A stretch of DNA of 48,193 nt from an uncultured Desulfobacteraceae bacterium (GTDB lineage: Bacteria; Desulfobacterota; Desulfobacteria; Desulfobacterales; Desulfobacteraceae). The stretch covers positions 1 through 48,193 of the forward strand of contig CAJWHT010000019.1 of assembly GCA_913041495.1 (NCBI GenBank). The letters are read 5' to 3'. Both the position numbers and the translations under genes were made by a program. Of this stretch, positions 14,315 through 23,304 are shown one piece after another (position 1 is the stretch's first letter; each line of letters starts with the position of its first letter). The notes beneath the pieces are model-generated. The model saw only the letters and a list, made by a program, of their open reading frames with translations, did not search any database and had not been told where the DNA came from.

Positions 14315-16045
14315 ATGACCGCCAGACGCCCCATACTCCTCTTCTGGATACTCCTTCTGGTGCCGGCCCTGATCCTGGGCGGGGTGGCTTTGCGGATGCT
14401 CATTCTGGAGCAGGAACGATCCCGTCGGTCCTACGAGACGACATTAACCGAGCAGGCCTATGCCATTGCCGAATCCATCGAGCTTGCCCTGGTGGGGGTA
14501 CAGGACAACCTGACCCGTGCCCTTCTGGATCTGGCACCGCAAAATCATCCGGCAGATCTCGAAACCCGGCTTCTGGCCTGGGAAAAAACCAACCCCCTGA
14601 TCCGGAACGTTTTTGTCTACCACCCGGATCAGGGCCTGTTGTATCCCCCCAGGTCCATGGCAGCCACCAGCGAAGAACGGCAGTTTACACAACGGTTTGA
14701 CACCTTTTTTTCAGGACAAACCAGGTTTGACGCGGACAACCCGGCTTCCGGGACTGAACCCTCCAGGCCGAAATCCATAGCGGAGCCGTCACCGTCAACC
14801 GCCAGAACATCCCGGCAGTCGCTGTACGAACTGTCCAGGGTCGGCGAACCGGTTCAAAAGAGGACGTTTTCGGTCCAAGCAGATGCGGAGGAATCCATGA
14901 AAACCGCCTCCGGATGGATTCCCTGGTTCAGCCAGAACCGCCTCCACCTGTTGGGCTGGGTCCGGCTGGGTACCGGTCCGGTTTATGGGGTGGAACTGGA
15001 ACTGATGACCTTTTTGTCCCGTCTTATCACAGACTTCCCCCAAAACCGCCAGCCCAACACGGCCATGGTGCTCACCGACGGTACCGGCGCCCCGCTGCAC
15101 CGGTCCGGATCCGGGGAAATTGATGCACAAGCCGTCCCCCTTGCCAGAATCGGGGTCTCCAAACACCTTCCCCACTGGGAAATTTCGGTATTTGCCCATG
15201 ACGATGCTTTTGGCTCCGGGACCGGATTCATGGTCATTTCCCTGACCCTTGTGGGTATCCTGATGGCAGCCATTCTTTTCGGCGGCGTCATGATCACCCG
15301 GTTGACGCTGTCAAAGATCAGGGATGCCCGGCTAAAAACCTCCTTTGTCGCCTCGGTTTCCCACGAACTGAAAACCCCCTTGACCAGCATCCGGATGTAC
15401 GGCGAACTCCTTCAATCCGGGCGGATCCGGGACACGGCCAAACAGGACCGCTATCTCCAGGTGATTGTGGGGGAAAGCCAGCGCCTGACCCGCCTGATCA
15501 ACAATGTCCTGGATTTCGGGAAACTGGAACAGGGACGAAAACAGTATCACCCCACCCGGTTTGATCCGGCCCGGTTTCTTTCGGATCTTGTCCGGGACCA
15601 ATCCATCCGGATCCAGGAAAAGGGCCTTGAGGCCATCCTAGAAATTCCGCCGGGTAAATACCGGGTGACAACGGACAGGGATGCCCTGGAGCAGGCCATT
15701 CTCAACCTTCTGGACAACGCCTTGAAATATGCCGGGGAAGGCAGGTTTATCCGGTTCACCCTTGAGCAAACCGCCGGCCGGGATATCCTGATCCGCATCT
15801 GTGACGACGGCCCCGGTATTGATGCCGCACTCAGTGAGAAAATATTTGAAAAATTTTACCGGGTGGATGATTCCCTCACAGCAACCCAGCCCGGCTCCGG
15901 ATTCGGACTGAGCATCGCCCGGCAGATGCTCCGGGATCTTGGATGTGATCTGTACTATACTCCGGCCCGGGAAACAGCCCCGGAGAACAAAAGCCTCACC
16001 GGCTGCTGTTTTACCATAAGGATACCTGACCATGACGACCATTAA
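14315..16045 (+). CDS. Membrane sensor histidine kinase (576 aa)
   Basis: TM1 (about 6-28) and TM2 (about 304-327) bracket a ~275-residue periplasmic sensor without a family I recognise. The cytoplasmic part has HisKA with His350 (SVSHELKTPLTSIRM), an N-box (NLLDNALKYA), G1 (DDGPGI), F (IFEKFYR) and G2 (GSGFGLSIA), so it is a complete active kinase. No HAMP domain is obvious; the kinase follows TM2 almost directly. It overlaps the OmpR-type regulator gene by 14 bases, making them a cognate pair, and follows the VWA protein gene by 17 bases. The ribosome site AAGGAG of the short gap is 13 bases from the ATG, so coupling from the VWA gene may aid initiation. Confidence 0.9.
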   Translation: MTARRPILLFWILLLVPALILGGVALRMLILEQERSRRSYETTLTEQAYAIAESIELALVGVQDNLTRALLDLAPQNHPADLETRLLAWEKTNPLIRNVFVYHPDQGLLYPPRSMAATSEERQFTQRFDTFFSGQTRFDADNPASGTEPSRPKSIAEPSPSTARTSRQSLYELSRVGEPVQKRTFSVQADAEESMKTASGWIPWFSQNRLHLLGWVRLGTGPVYGVELELMTFLSRLITDFPQNRQPNTAMVLTDGTGAPLHRSGSGEIDAQAVPLARIGVSKHLPHWEISVFAHDDAFGSGTGFMVISLTLVGILMAAILFGGVMITRLTLSKIRDARLKTSFVASVSHELKTPLTSIRMYGELLQSGRIRDTAKQDRYLQVIVGESQRLTRLINNVLDFGKLEQGRKQYHPTRFDPARFLSDLVRDQSIRIQEKGLEAILEIPPGKYRVTTDRDALEQAILNLLDNALKYAGEGRFIRFTLEQTAGRDILIRICDDGPGIDAALSEKIFEKFYRVDDSLTATQPGSGFGLSIARQMLRDLGCDLYYTPARETAPENKSLTGCCFTIRIPDHDDH

Positions 16046-16775
16046 GATACTGGTGGCAGAAGACGACCCCAACATCAGAACAGGACTTACGGATACCCTG
16101 GAAAGCGAAAATTACCGGGTAATCCAGGCCGCTGACGGCCGGCAGGCGTTATCCCTGTTTAAGGAAACCACCCCCGATCTCATCCTGCTGGACATCATGA
16201 TGCCCGGAAAAAGCGGTTATGACGTCTGCCGGGACATCCGGTCGGAAGATAAACAGGTGCCTATTATCATGCTCACGGCCAAGGGAGAGGAAATCGACAA
16301 GGTGGTGGGGCTTCAACTGGGGGCGGACGACTACATCACCAAACCTTTCGGCATCCACGAGCTGCTGGCGAGAATCGAAGCCGTTCTCAGACGGAGCGGG
16401 CACAAAAACCAAACCTGCCGCGTATCCAAGTCCCCGGAAGGAAAGACGGCCTTTCCGTTTGCCGCATTTACCGTTGACCCCAGGACATATACGCTGAGCG
16501 GACCGGCCGGCGCCCATGACCTGTCAAAACGGGAACTCGACCTGATCCGGCTTTTTGCAAACCACCCCGGCGAAGTTCTGGAGCGGGAGTTCATCCTGGC
16601 CAGAATCTGGGGGGAAGATTACCCCGGCACCACCCGGACCCTGGATCAGCACATTGCCATGCTCCGTAAAAAAGTGGAGCCAACCCCTGGCTGCCCGGAA
16701 TGCATCGTGACGGTGCACGGTATCGGATACCGCTATACCGGTCAGTACCGCACTTTACCGGAAACGAACGAATAA
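16032..16775 (+). CDS. OmpR/PhoB-family response regulator (247 aa)
   Basis: The receiver domain (1-120) shows the acidic pair Asp11/Asp12, phosphoacceptor Asp54 (LLDIMMPGKSG), Thr82 region and Lys104 (YITKPF). The C-terminal winged helix (about 140-240) has the OmpR-type LSKRELDLIRLFANHPGEV, the recognition helix TTRTLDQHIAMLRKKVE and the hairpin VHGIGYRY. It overlaps the kinase gene by 14 bases and should be phosphorylated by it. Targets are not visible; the VWA gene promoter at 12802-12941 is a natural candidate. Confidence 0.92.
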   Translation: MTTIKILVAEDDPNIRTGLTDTLESENYRVIQAADGRQALSLFKETTPDLILLDIMMPGKSGYDVCRDIRSEDKQVPIIMLTAKGEEIDKVVGLQLGADDYITKPFGIHELLARIEAVLRRSGHKNQTCRVSKSPEGKTAFPFAAFTVDPRTYTLSGPAGAHDLSKRELDLIRLFANHPGEVLEREFILARIWGEDYPGTTRTLDQHIAMLRKKVEPTPGCPECIVTVHGIGYRYTGQYRTLPETNE

Positions 16776-16784
16776 AAAAATCCC

Positions 16785-16812
16785 TTGGAATCTTTTCCCA
16801 AATACATATAAT
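16785..16812 (+). promoter_or_regulatory. Probable sigma70 promoter for the sigma54-type regulator gene
   Basis: TTGGAA (16785-16790), a 16-base spacer and a consensus TATAAT (16807-16812) lie about 50 bases before ATG 16862. This makes the regulator gene independent of the upstream VWA/kinase operon. Confidence 0.6.
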
Positions 16813-16861
16813 ATACACTATTCTTGTTAGTTACCGATAACCGGAACACAGTATTTATCCA

Positions 16862-18265
16862 ATGGCCGATATTCTGATCATTGATGACGAGGATGTCATC
16901 AGGGACATCATCTCCACCCGGGTTGAAGAACTGGACCACCGGGCCGCAGAAGCCGCCACCCTGGCCCAGGGCCTTGATTTGCTCAACAGCCAGTCCTATG
17001 ATCTGGTGTTTCTGGATGTCAACCTGCCCGACGGCAACGGCCTGGATGCCCTGGCCACCATCAAGCAACAGTCCTCGCCTCCCCTGGTTATCATCATCAC
17101 GGCCCACGGCAGCACCGAAGGGGCAAAACTGGCCATCACCAATGGTGCCTGGGATTATATTGAAAAACCCTTTTATAAGGACAAACTCCTGCTACAGGTC
17201 CGAAGGGCCCTGGACTACCGCCAGGCAAAGCAGAACCAGGAGCAAAAACTGGTGCTGTCCAACCCCGGTCTTGTGGGCAAAAGCCCGGCCCTGACGTCCT
17301 GCCTGGAAAAGGTGGCCCATAGTGCCGGCAGCGAGGTCAACGTACTGATTCACGGAGAAAGCGGTACGGGCAAGGAATTACTGGCCCGCCTCATCCATGA
17401 CAACTCGGAAGCCAGACAAAATGAATATGTCGTAGTGGACTGTGCCTCCCTGCCGGAAACCCTCATCGAAAGCACCTTGTTCGGACACAAAAAAGGGGCG
17501 TTTACCTCCGCGGACAAGGCCTCCGACGGCCTGATCGCCATGGCCAACGGCGGTACCTTGTTTCTGGATGAAATCGGGGAATTGCCCCTGTCCGCCCAGA
17601 AGGCATTCTTACGTGTGCTCCAGGAAAAAAAATACCGCCCCGTGGGCAGTACCGCAGAATTGTCAAGCCAGTTCCGTCTGATTTCGGCCACCAACCGGAA
17701 TCTGGAAGAGATGGTGGCCGAAGGACGCTTCAGGGAAGACCTGTTTCACCGGTTAAAAACATTCTTGATCAAAGTGCCCCCCCTTCGTGAACGGAACGGA
17801 GATATAAAAATCCTGGCCCACCACTACACGGACAAACTCTGCGGCCAGCACGGCCTGCCGGCAAAAGCCCTGCTGCCTGAAACCCTTGCCATTCTTGAGG
17901 CCTACCACTGGCCGGGCAATGTGAGGGAACTTATTAACGTGCTAGAACAGGCCCTGCTCACAGAGCCGGCCCTGGAACTGGTCTATCCCATGTCACTGCC
18001 GAACCGACTCAGGGTCGCCTATCTTGAAAAAGGCATGGAAGTCAAAACCTCCCATCCTGCACCATCGCCCCCGAAAGATCCTAACATCCCGCTGCCCCCG
18101 TTTAAAGAATACCGCGCTCAGGCCATCGAGGCCATGGAAGAGGATTATTTCAAAAAGCTTTTGACCCGGTGTGACAATGATGTGGAACGGGTTGCGGATC
18201 TCTCTGGCCTTAGCAAAAACAGGGTTTATCATTATATCCGCAAATTTAATCTCAAATCCGGCTGA
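16862..18265 (+). CDS. NtrC-type response regulator with altered GAFTGA loop (467 aa)
   Basis: Receiver (1-115) with Asp8/Asp9, phosphoacceptor Asp52 and Lys102; AAA+ domain (about 137-370) with Walker A GESGTGKE (165-172), Walker B GGTLFLDE (230-237) and arginine finger region FREDLFHRL; C-terminal HTH VADLSGLSKNRVYHYIRKF. Family members activate sigma54 promoters. The sigma54-contacting loop reads GAFTSA (212-217) instead of GAFTGA, which may weaken or change sigma54 contact. No strong ribosome site is visible before ATG 16862. A likely partner is the orphan hybrid kinase downstream, but that kinase has its own receivers. No sigma54 -24/-12 site was found in the window. Confidence 0.9.
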   Translation: MADILIIDDEDVIRDIISTRVEELDHRAAEAATLAQGLDLLNSQSYDLVFLDVNLPDGNGLDALATIKQQSSPPLVIIITAHGSTEGAKLAITNGAWDYIEKPFYKDKLLLQVRRALDYRQAKQNQEQKLVLSNPGLVGKSPALTSCLEKVAHSAGSEVNVLIHGESGTGKELLARLIHDNSEARQNEYVVVDCASLPETLIESTLFGHKKGAFTSADKASDGLIAMANGGTLFLDEIGELPLSAQKAFLRVLQEKKYRPVGSTAELSSQFRLISATNRNLEEMVAEGRFREDLFHRLKTFLIKVPPLRERNGDIKILAHHYTDKLCGQHGLPAKALLPETLAILEAYHWPGNVRELINVLEQALLTEPALELVYPMSLPNRLRVAYLEKGMEVKTSHPAPSPPKDPNIPLPPFKEYRAQAIEAMEEDYFKKLLTRCDNDVERVADLSGLSKNRVYHYIRKFNLKSG

Positions 18266-18515
18266 AAAGCCACCCTTCCCATATCTCTTTTTCGTGCTGC
18301 GAAACTATTTGTGTTGCCCCGCGAAACAAACGATAATCAACCGGCCGTACCCCAGCTGCAAAAATATCACACAACCCACTGCAATCAAAAGAAAAACACA
18401 ACAACTCTATCACCTGGTACACTTCTTGTTTCTCAAATAGCTAAAAAAGACATCTTTATTTAACAACCCCATATCCCGGTACAGCACCGGGTTCATCCTT
18501 GAAAGGCGGCCAGGT

Positions 18516-21500
18516 ATGCCGACCCAAATACAAGCCGACGCATCCGAAATGTTCAGATCCGTATTGGATGCGCTTCCCCAACATATCGCCGTGTTGAATG
18601 ACAGATCGGACATTGTTTTCGTAAACCAGGCCTGGAAACGCTTTGGGGATGCCAACACCCTCACCGTCCCGGATCATTGTGTGGGGATGAACTACCTTAA
18701 GATATTAACGCAGGCAGGCAGCGGGGCAACCGCGGCCATTGCCCACAATTTAAAAGCCTTGCTCGCCGGTGACCGGGACTCATTTGCCGCGGAATATCCC
18801 TGCCACGCCAAAGACCGGAAACGGTGGTTTAAAGTGACCTTCAACTCGCTTACTGCCGGCGGGCAACGATGGGCCACCGCCTCCCATGAAAATGTCACCC
18901 AGCTCTGGCAGACCAACCAGGATCTTGTCACCCAGGAACAGAAACTCAAGAGCCTGGTGGATGCCATTCCCGATCCCATCTGCATGCTGGACAAAACCAT
19001 GCGCATTGTCTGGTCCAACGACCGGGCCAAAGACATGTTCGGACCGAATATCGAGAAGAAAAAATGTGTCCAGGCCTACGGTTCCACTGCGTGCACCTGT
19101 CAAAACTGCATTGTTCAAGACACGTTTACGGACAGCCGGATGCGTGTCCAGGAATACGAACACACGGATATTGACGGTACCCTAAGAACCTTCAGGTGCC
19201 GAACCAGTGTGGCCGGTTACGCGCAGGACGGCTCGCCATCCCAGGTCATGGAAATTATGGAGGATGTCACGGCCCAAAGGGCCAATGAAAAGGAGATCCG
19301 CGTCCTTTCCCAAGCGGTGGAGTACAGCCCTGTCACCGTGGTGATCACAGACACCAAAGGGATTATCGAATACGTGAATCCGAAATTCACAGAAATTACA
19401 GGCTATACTTCGGCAGAGGCCATCGGAAAAAATCCAAAAATCCTCAGTGCCGGCAAAACCACGGCCAAAGAATACCGGGATATGTGGGAAACCATATCAT
19501 CGGGAGGTATATGGCAGGGTGAATTTGTAAACAAAAAGAAAAACGGCGACTTGTACTGGGAAGCGGCCTCCATCTCCCCCATCCGCGACGAAAAAAACCG
19601 GATTATCCATTATGTGGCCGTCAAGGAAGATATCACCGATCGAAAACAGATGATCAAGGAACTTGAAACCGCCAAGGAAATGGCAGAGTCCGCCACCCGG
19701 GCCAAGACCAATTTCCTGGCCACCATGTCCCACGAGATACGAACCCCCATGAACGCCATCCTCGGCATGAGCCGGCTTGTGATGGAATCGGATCTGGACA
19801 ACACCCAGCAACGCTACGTTTCCAACATCCACGGTGCTGCGGACGCACTGCTGGCCATCATCAACGATATCCTGGACCTCACCAAAATCGAAGCGGACAA
19901 GATGGACCTGGTGGAAAAGGAATTTCAGTTGGGCAGCATCGTTGAAAAGGTATTCAACGTGCTCAAATACACGGCCAGGGAAAAAGGTATCTCCCTGATC
20001 TACCGTCATAACCACCCCCTGCCCCTGTTCCTCATCGGCGATGCCACCCGGATCAGCCAGATTCTGATGAACCTGATTGCCAATGCCCTTAAGTATACCC
20101 CCACGGGAACGGTGTCAGTCACATCCGACCTTGAACCGGACGGAAAAGGCACCCCCCTTCTTCGATTCCGGGTCAAAGACACGGGCATCGGTATGGACAC
20201 CGCCCAGATGAAAAAACTTTTCCAGCCATTCACCCAGATGGACGGTTCCACCGCCCGAAAATACGGAGGCACCGGGTTAGGCCTCTCCATTGTCAAACGG
20301 ATGGTGGATATTATGCACGGCCGGATATCCGTGACGAGCACACCCGATGCAGGGTCTGAATTCTCAGTGACGATCCCGCTTCAATCCTCGCACTCGGCCG
20401 ATATTCCCCACCTGCCCATGGACCGGCTAGGAGGCCTTGCGGCAGTGATCATCGGCAGCCCCACACGGTTCACGAAAACACTTGCCGCCAACCTGGGCCA
20501 TTTGGGGCTGGACGCTGTCACCACCGAAACGATCCGCCAGGGTACCCGGGAATTGGAGTCCCAGAACAAAAATACATTCGTCTTCCTGGCACCGGGTCCT
20601 GAACATCAGCCGGCCCATAAAGATTCGGAAGATGAATTGGCCCGATTCAACGCGGTCTGTCAGGACAGAGAATCAAAGGTTTTTACCTTCAACCCCTGTC
20701 ACGACGGCCACAATACGATCTGCGGGCTCCCCCGGACCCTGCAAATACAAAATGCCACCATGCTTGACCTGCCCCTGGCCCCCATGACCTTTGCCAAAGC
20801 CCTGATCGCGCAGTTAAATACCCCGGATGCGGAAACAGGCCCCCCACCTTCCGCCCCCCATAGGCCGCACGAGGGGAAACTGACCGGCAAAAATATCCTG
20901 GTCGTGGACGATGATTCCGTGAACCGGGAAATTGCCGTCACCTTCCTGACCCAGACCGGGGCCAGCCTGTTTGAAGCGGAAGACGGACCCTCCGCCCTGG
21001 AACTTGTCCGGGCCCACCCCTTTGATCTTGTGTTCATGGACATCCAGATGCCCGGTATGGACGGGTATGAAACAACCCGGAGAATTCGCAAAGCAGATAT
21101 CAATGGCGCAGGGCGCATACCGATTGTTGCACTGACCGGCCACGCGCTCAAAGAGTTCAAGGAGCGGTGCGAACGGTCAGGCATGAATGACTGCCTGGTC
21201 AAACCCATCAAAAAGGAACAATTGTTTCAAATCGTTTTCCAATACATTGATACCGCCCCCCCCCAGTCGCCCCCCCAACCGGGCCGAAAAACACACCCCG
21301 CAAATCCAGTCCCGGCCGATGCCACCCGGCACCTGGACTTTAAAACGGGCCTTTCCTACACCAACCAGAACAGGCGGCTTTACCTTAAAATGCTGAGCAC
21401 TTTTTGCAACGCATACACGGCCTATGAAGCGGACATCCGGGCCAGCCTTTCTCCGGGCCTCACACGGGAAACCCGGCGGTTGATGCATAAGCTCAAATCC

Positions 21501-21944
21501 ACGGCGCGGATGATCGGCGCAACTGAATTAACCCGGCTGGCCGCGGAACTTGAACAAAAATGCCCCGGCAAGGATACACATGAAACCCGTCAAACCGAAA
21601 AAGACCTGAATACATCAGATAAAGATGTTCTGAAAAGCCTGCTCCGGGAACTTGCCGCCACCCTTGCTGAAACCGAAAAAACCCTGGATGCAGAAGCAGC
21701 ACCATCCGGCACCCACGTAAAAATCCATCATCTTCTCAGTGATCTTTCCCGGCATATCAAATTCCACCGCCCCCTGGAAAGCAGGTCTGTCATCCGTGAT
21801 ATTCTCCTGCACCCCTTCTTAAGCGACACCGAGGCCATAAAATTCAACCGCATCAAAGAACTGGTGACGGCATACCGGTTCAAAGAAGCGGAGCGCCTGC
21901 TCTCGGCCCCAACTTTTAAAATCCAAGGAGAACGCGCCTCATGA
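18516..21944 (+). CDS. Cytoplasmic PAS hybrid histidine kinase with REC and HPt (1142 aa)
   Basis: No membrane segment. Three PAS domains (about 10-135, 140-255, 262-378); the second has a Cys-rich stretch (CVQAYGSTACTCQNC), which could bind a metal or sense redox state. HisKA has His406 (TMSHEIRTPMNAILGM), then HATPase (about 515-630, GTGLGLSIVKRM), a degenerate receiver-like segment (650-780), an intact REC (about 792-912, VVDDD and FMDIQMPGMDG with Asp842), and an HPt domain with His991 (RRLMHKLKSTARMIGA). It therefore holds a full phosphorelay. Its last four bases overlap the HD-GYP regulator gene, the probable output. The start follows an AGGT-containing site; a small hairpin (CCCGGT/ACCGGG) lies about 25-40 bases upstream. 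Confidence 0.9.
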   Translation: MPTQIQADASEMFRSVLDALPQHIAVLNDRSDIVFVNQAWKRFGDANTLTVPDHCVGMNYLKILTQAGSGATAAIAHNLKALLAGDRDSFAAEYPCHAKDRKRWFKVTFNSLTAGGQRWATASHENVTQLWQTNQDLVTQEQKLKSLVDAIPDPICMLDKTMRIVWSNDRAKDMFGPNIEKKKCVQAYGSTACTCQNCIVQDTFTDSRMRVQEYEHTDIDGTLRTFRCRTSVAGYAQDGSPSQVMEIMEDVTAQRANEKEIRVLSQAVEYSPVTVVITDTKGIIEYVNPKFTEITGYTSAEAIGKNPKILSAGKTTAKEYRDMWETISSGGIWQGEFVNKKKNGDLYWEAASISPIRDEKNRIIHYVAVKEDITDRKQMIKELETAKEMAESATRAKTNFLATMSHEIRTPMNAILGMSRLVMESDLDNTQQRYVSNIHGAADALLAIINDILDLTKIEADKMDLVEKEFQLGSIVEKVFNVLKYTAREKGISLIYRHNHPLPLFLIGDATRISQILMNLIANALKYTPTGTVSVTSDLEPDGKGTPLLRFRVKDTGIGMDTAQMKKLFQPFTQMDGSTARKYGGTGLGLSIVKRMVDIMHGRISVTSTPDAGSEFSVTIPLQSSHSADIPHLPMDRLGGLAAVIIGSPTRFTKTLAANLGHLGLDAVTTETIRQGTRELESQNKNTFVFLAPGPEHQPAHKDSEDELARFNAVCQDRESKVFTFNPCHDGHNTICGLPRTLQIQNATMLDLPLAPMTFAKALIAQLNTPDAETGPPPSAPHRPHEGKLTGKNILVVDDDSVNREIAVTFLTQTGASLFEAEDGPSALELVRAHPFDLVFMDIQMPGMDGYETTRRIRKADINGAGRIPIVALTGHALKEFKERCERSGMNDCLVKPIKKEQLFQIVFQYIDTAPPQSPPQPGRKTHPANPVPADATRHLDFKTGLSYTNQNRRLYLKMLSTFCNAYTAYEADIRASLSPGLTRETRRLMHKLKSTARMIGATELTRLAAELEQKCPGKDTHETRQTEKDLNTSDKDVLKSLLRELAATLAETEKTLDAEAAPSGTHVKIHHLLSDLSRHIKFHRPLESRSVIRDILLHPFLSDTEAIKFNRIKELVTAYRFKEAERLLSAPTFKIQGERAS

Positions 21945-23065
21945 AGTCCCCCTCAGTGCTGGCGGTTGACGACAGCGTCAATAATATCGATCTTGTGGTG
22001 GGTGCCCTTCGCACCCAATATTCCATATCCGTAGCCACCAACGGCCACGATGCCCTTTTCCTGGCCTTGGAGGAACAACCGGATCTGATTTTACTGGATG
22101 TAATGATGCCGGAGATAAACGGCTATGACGTCTGCCGGAGCCTGAAGCAGGATCCGAGGACCCGGGAAATACCGGTTATTTTTCTCACGGCGCTCCACGA
22201 TGACATGGACGAGGCCATGGGGTTGAAACTGGGGGCCGTGGACTACATCACCAAACCCTTTAACCCGGAACTGCTCCGCCGGCGGGTGGAGACCCACATC
22301 AGCCTGAAGACCCACAGGGACCGGCTCGAAGACCTGGTGGCAGAACGGACAAAGCAGCTCAACCTGACCCGGGATACCACCATAGAAATCGCCGGAAACC
22401 TTGCGGAATACAGGGACCCGGAAACCGGCGGCCACATCCGCAGGACCCAGAATTACGTCAGATGCCTGGCCCACGCCCTGCGTAACGGTACCGCCGCTCC
22501 AGCCTACCCCTTGGATGATGACCACATCGATCTGCTGGTTAAATCCGCCCCGCTTCACGATATCGGCAAAGTCGGGGTCCCTGATGCCATTTTGCTCAAA
22601 CCCGGCAAACTGACCCCCGAAGAATTTGATACCATGAAGCAGCACACCATATACGGCAGGGATATCATCACTGCCTCAGAAAAACGGCTGGGCAACGAAT
22701 CTTTCTTACGCATCGCCAGGGAAATCGCCTACAGTCACCACGAATGGTGGGACGGGACCGGCTATCCTTTGGGATTGAAAGGAAAAGATATTCCGTTGGC
22801 CGGCCGCCTGATGGCCCTGGCCGACGTATATGACGCCCTGATCTCCAAACGGGCATATAAACCGGCCTTTTCCCATCACCGGGCAGTCCGCATCATTACC
22901 GAAGCCAAAGGCAGTCATTTTGATCCTAAGCTGGTGGATCTTTTTCTGATCCACGAAAAAGCGTTTCATAGGATTGCCAATGAATTTGAAGATCCGCCCG
23001 AACCTATCATTCCCATTCCCCCGGCGGCAGTTACCAAAAAGGACAAAGAGACGTGTCCTGCATAA
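21941..23065 (+). CDS. HD-GYP response regulator, c-di-GMP phosphodiesterase type (374 aa)
   Basis: Receiver (1-122) with Asp10/Asp11, phosphoacceptor Asp53 (LLDVMMPEINGYDV) and Lys105. A coiled linker leads to an HD-GYP domain (about 145-345): PLHDIGKVGVPD with His206-Asp207, HHEWWDGTGYP (GYP at 274-276) and ADVYDAL, all the metal ligands expected for c-di-GMP hydrolysis to pGpG or GMP. It overlaps the hybrid kinase by four bases (ATGA), so the kinase HPt is the likely phosphodonor. No DNA-binding domain; output is enzymatic, affecting motility, adhesion or biofilm state. Confidence 0.92.
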   Translation: MKSPSVLAVDDSVNNIDLVVGALRTQYSISVATNGHDALFLALEEQPDLILLDVMMPEINGYDVCRSLKQDPRTREIPVIFLTALHDDMDEAMGLKLGAVDYITKPFNPELLRRRVETHISLKTHRDRLEDLVAERTKQLNLTRDTTIEIAGNLAEYRDPETGGHIRRTQNYVRCLAHALRNGTAAPAYPLDDDHIDLLVKSAPLHDIGKVGVPDAILLKPGKLTPEEFDTMKQHTIYGRDIITASEKRLGNESFLRIAREIAYSHHEWWDGTGYPLGLKGKDIPLAGRLMALADVYDALISKRAYKPAFSHHRAVRIITEAKGSHFDPKLVDLFLIHEKAFHRIANEFEDPPEPIIPIPPAAVTKKDKETCPA

Positions 23066-23304
23066 CCCGGGATTCCGGTGGGTATAACATGGACCGTGTC
23101 CGTCTGGCCGGCAGCCTTTAGACCGCCGTTCAGGGATTGCGTTCCCTGCAATTAAACCAGACGTGAATGCCTTGCAATCCAGGAGATATCTGTGATAACT
23201 TTTTCAGCCGGTACGACTGCCGTGACCGGAGACCTGATACGGACGGGAAAAAATCCCGGCAGGTGCCATTTTCCGTACATCTGAACAGAGATCTTGAAAG
23301 GTTT

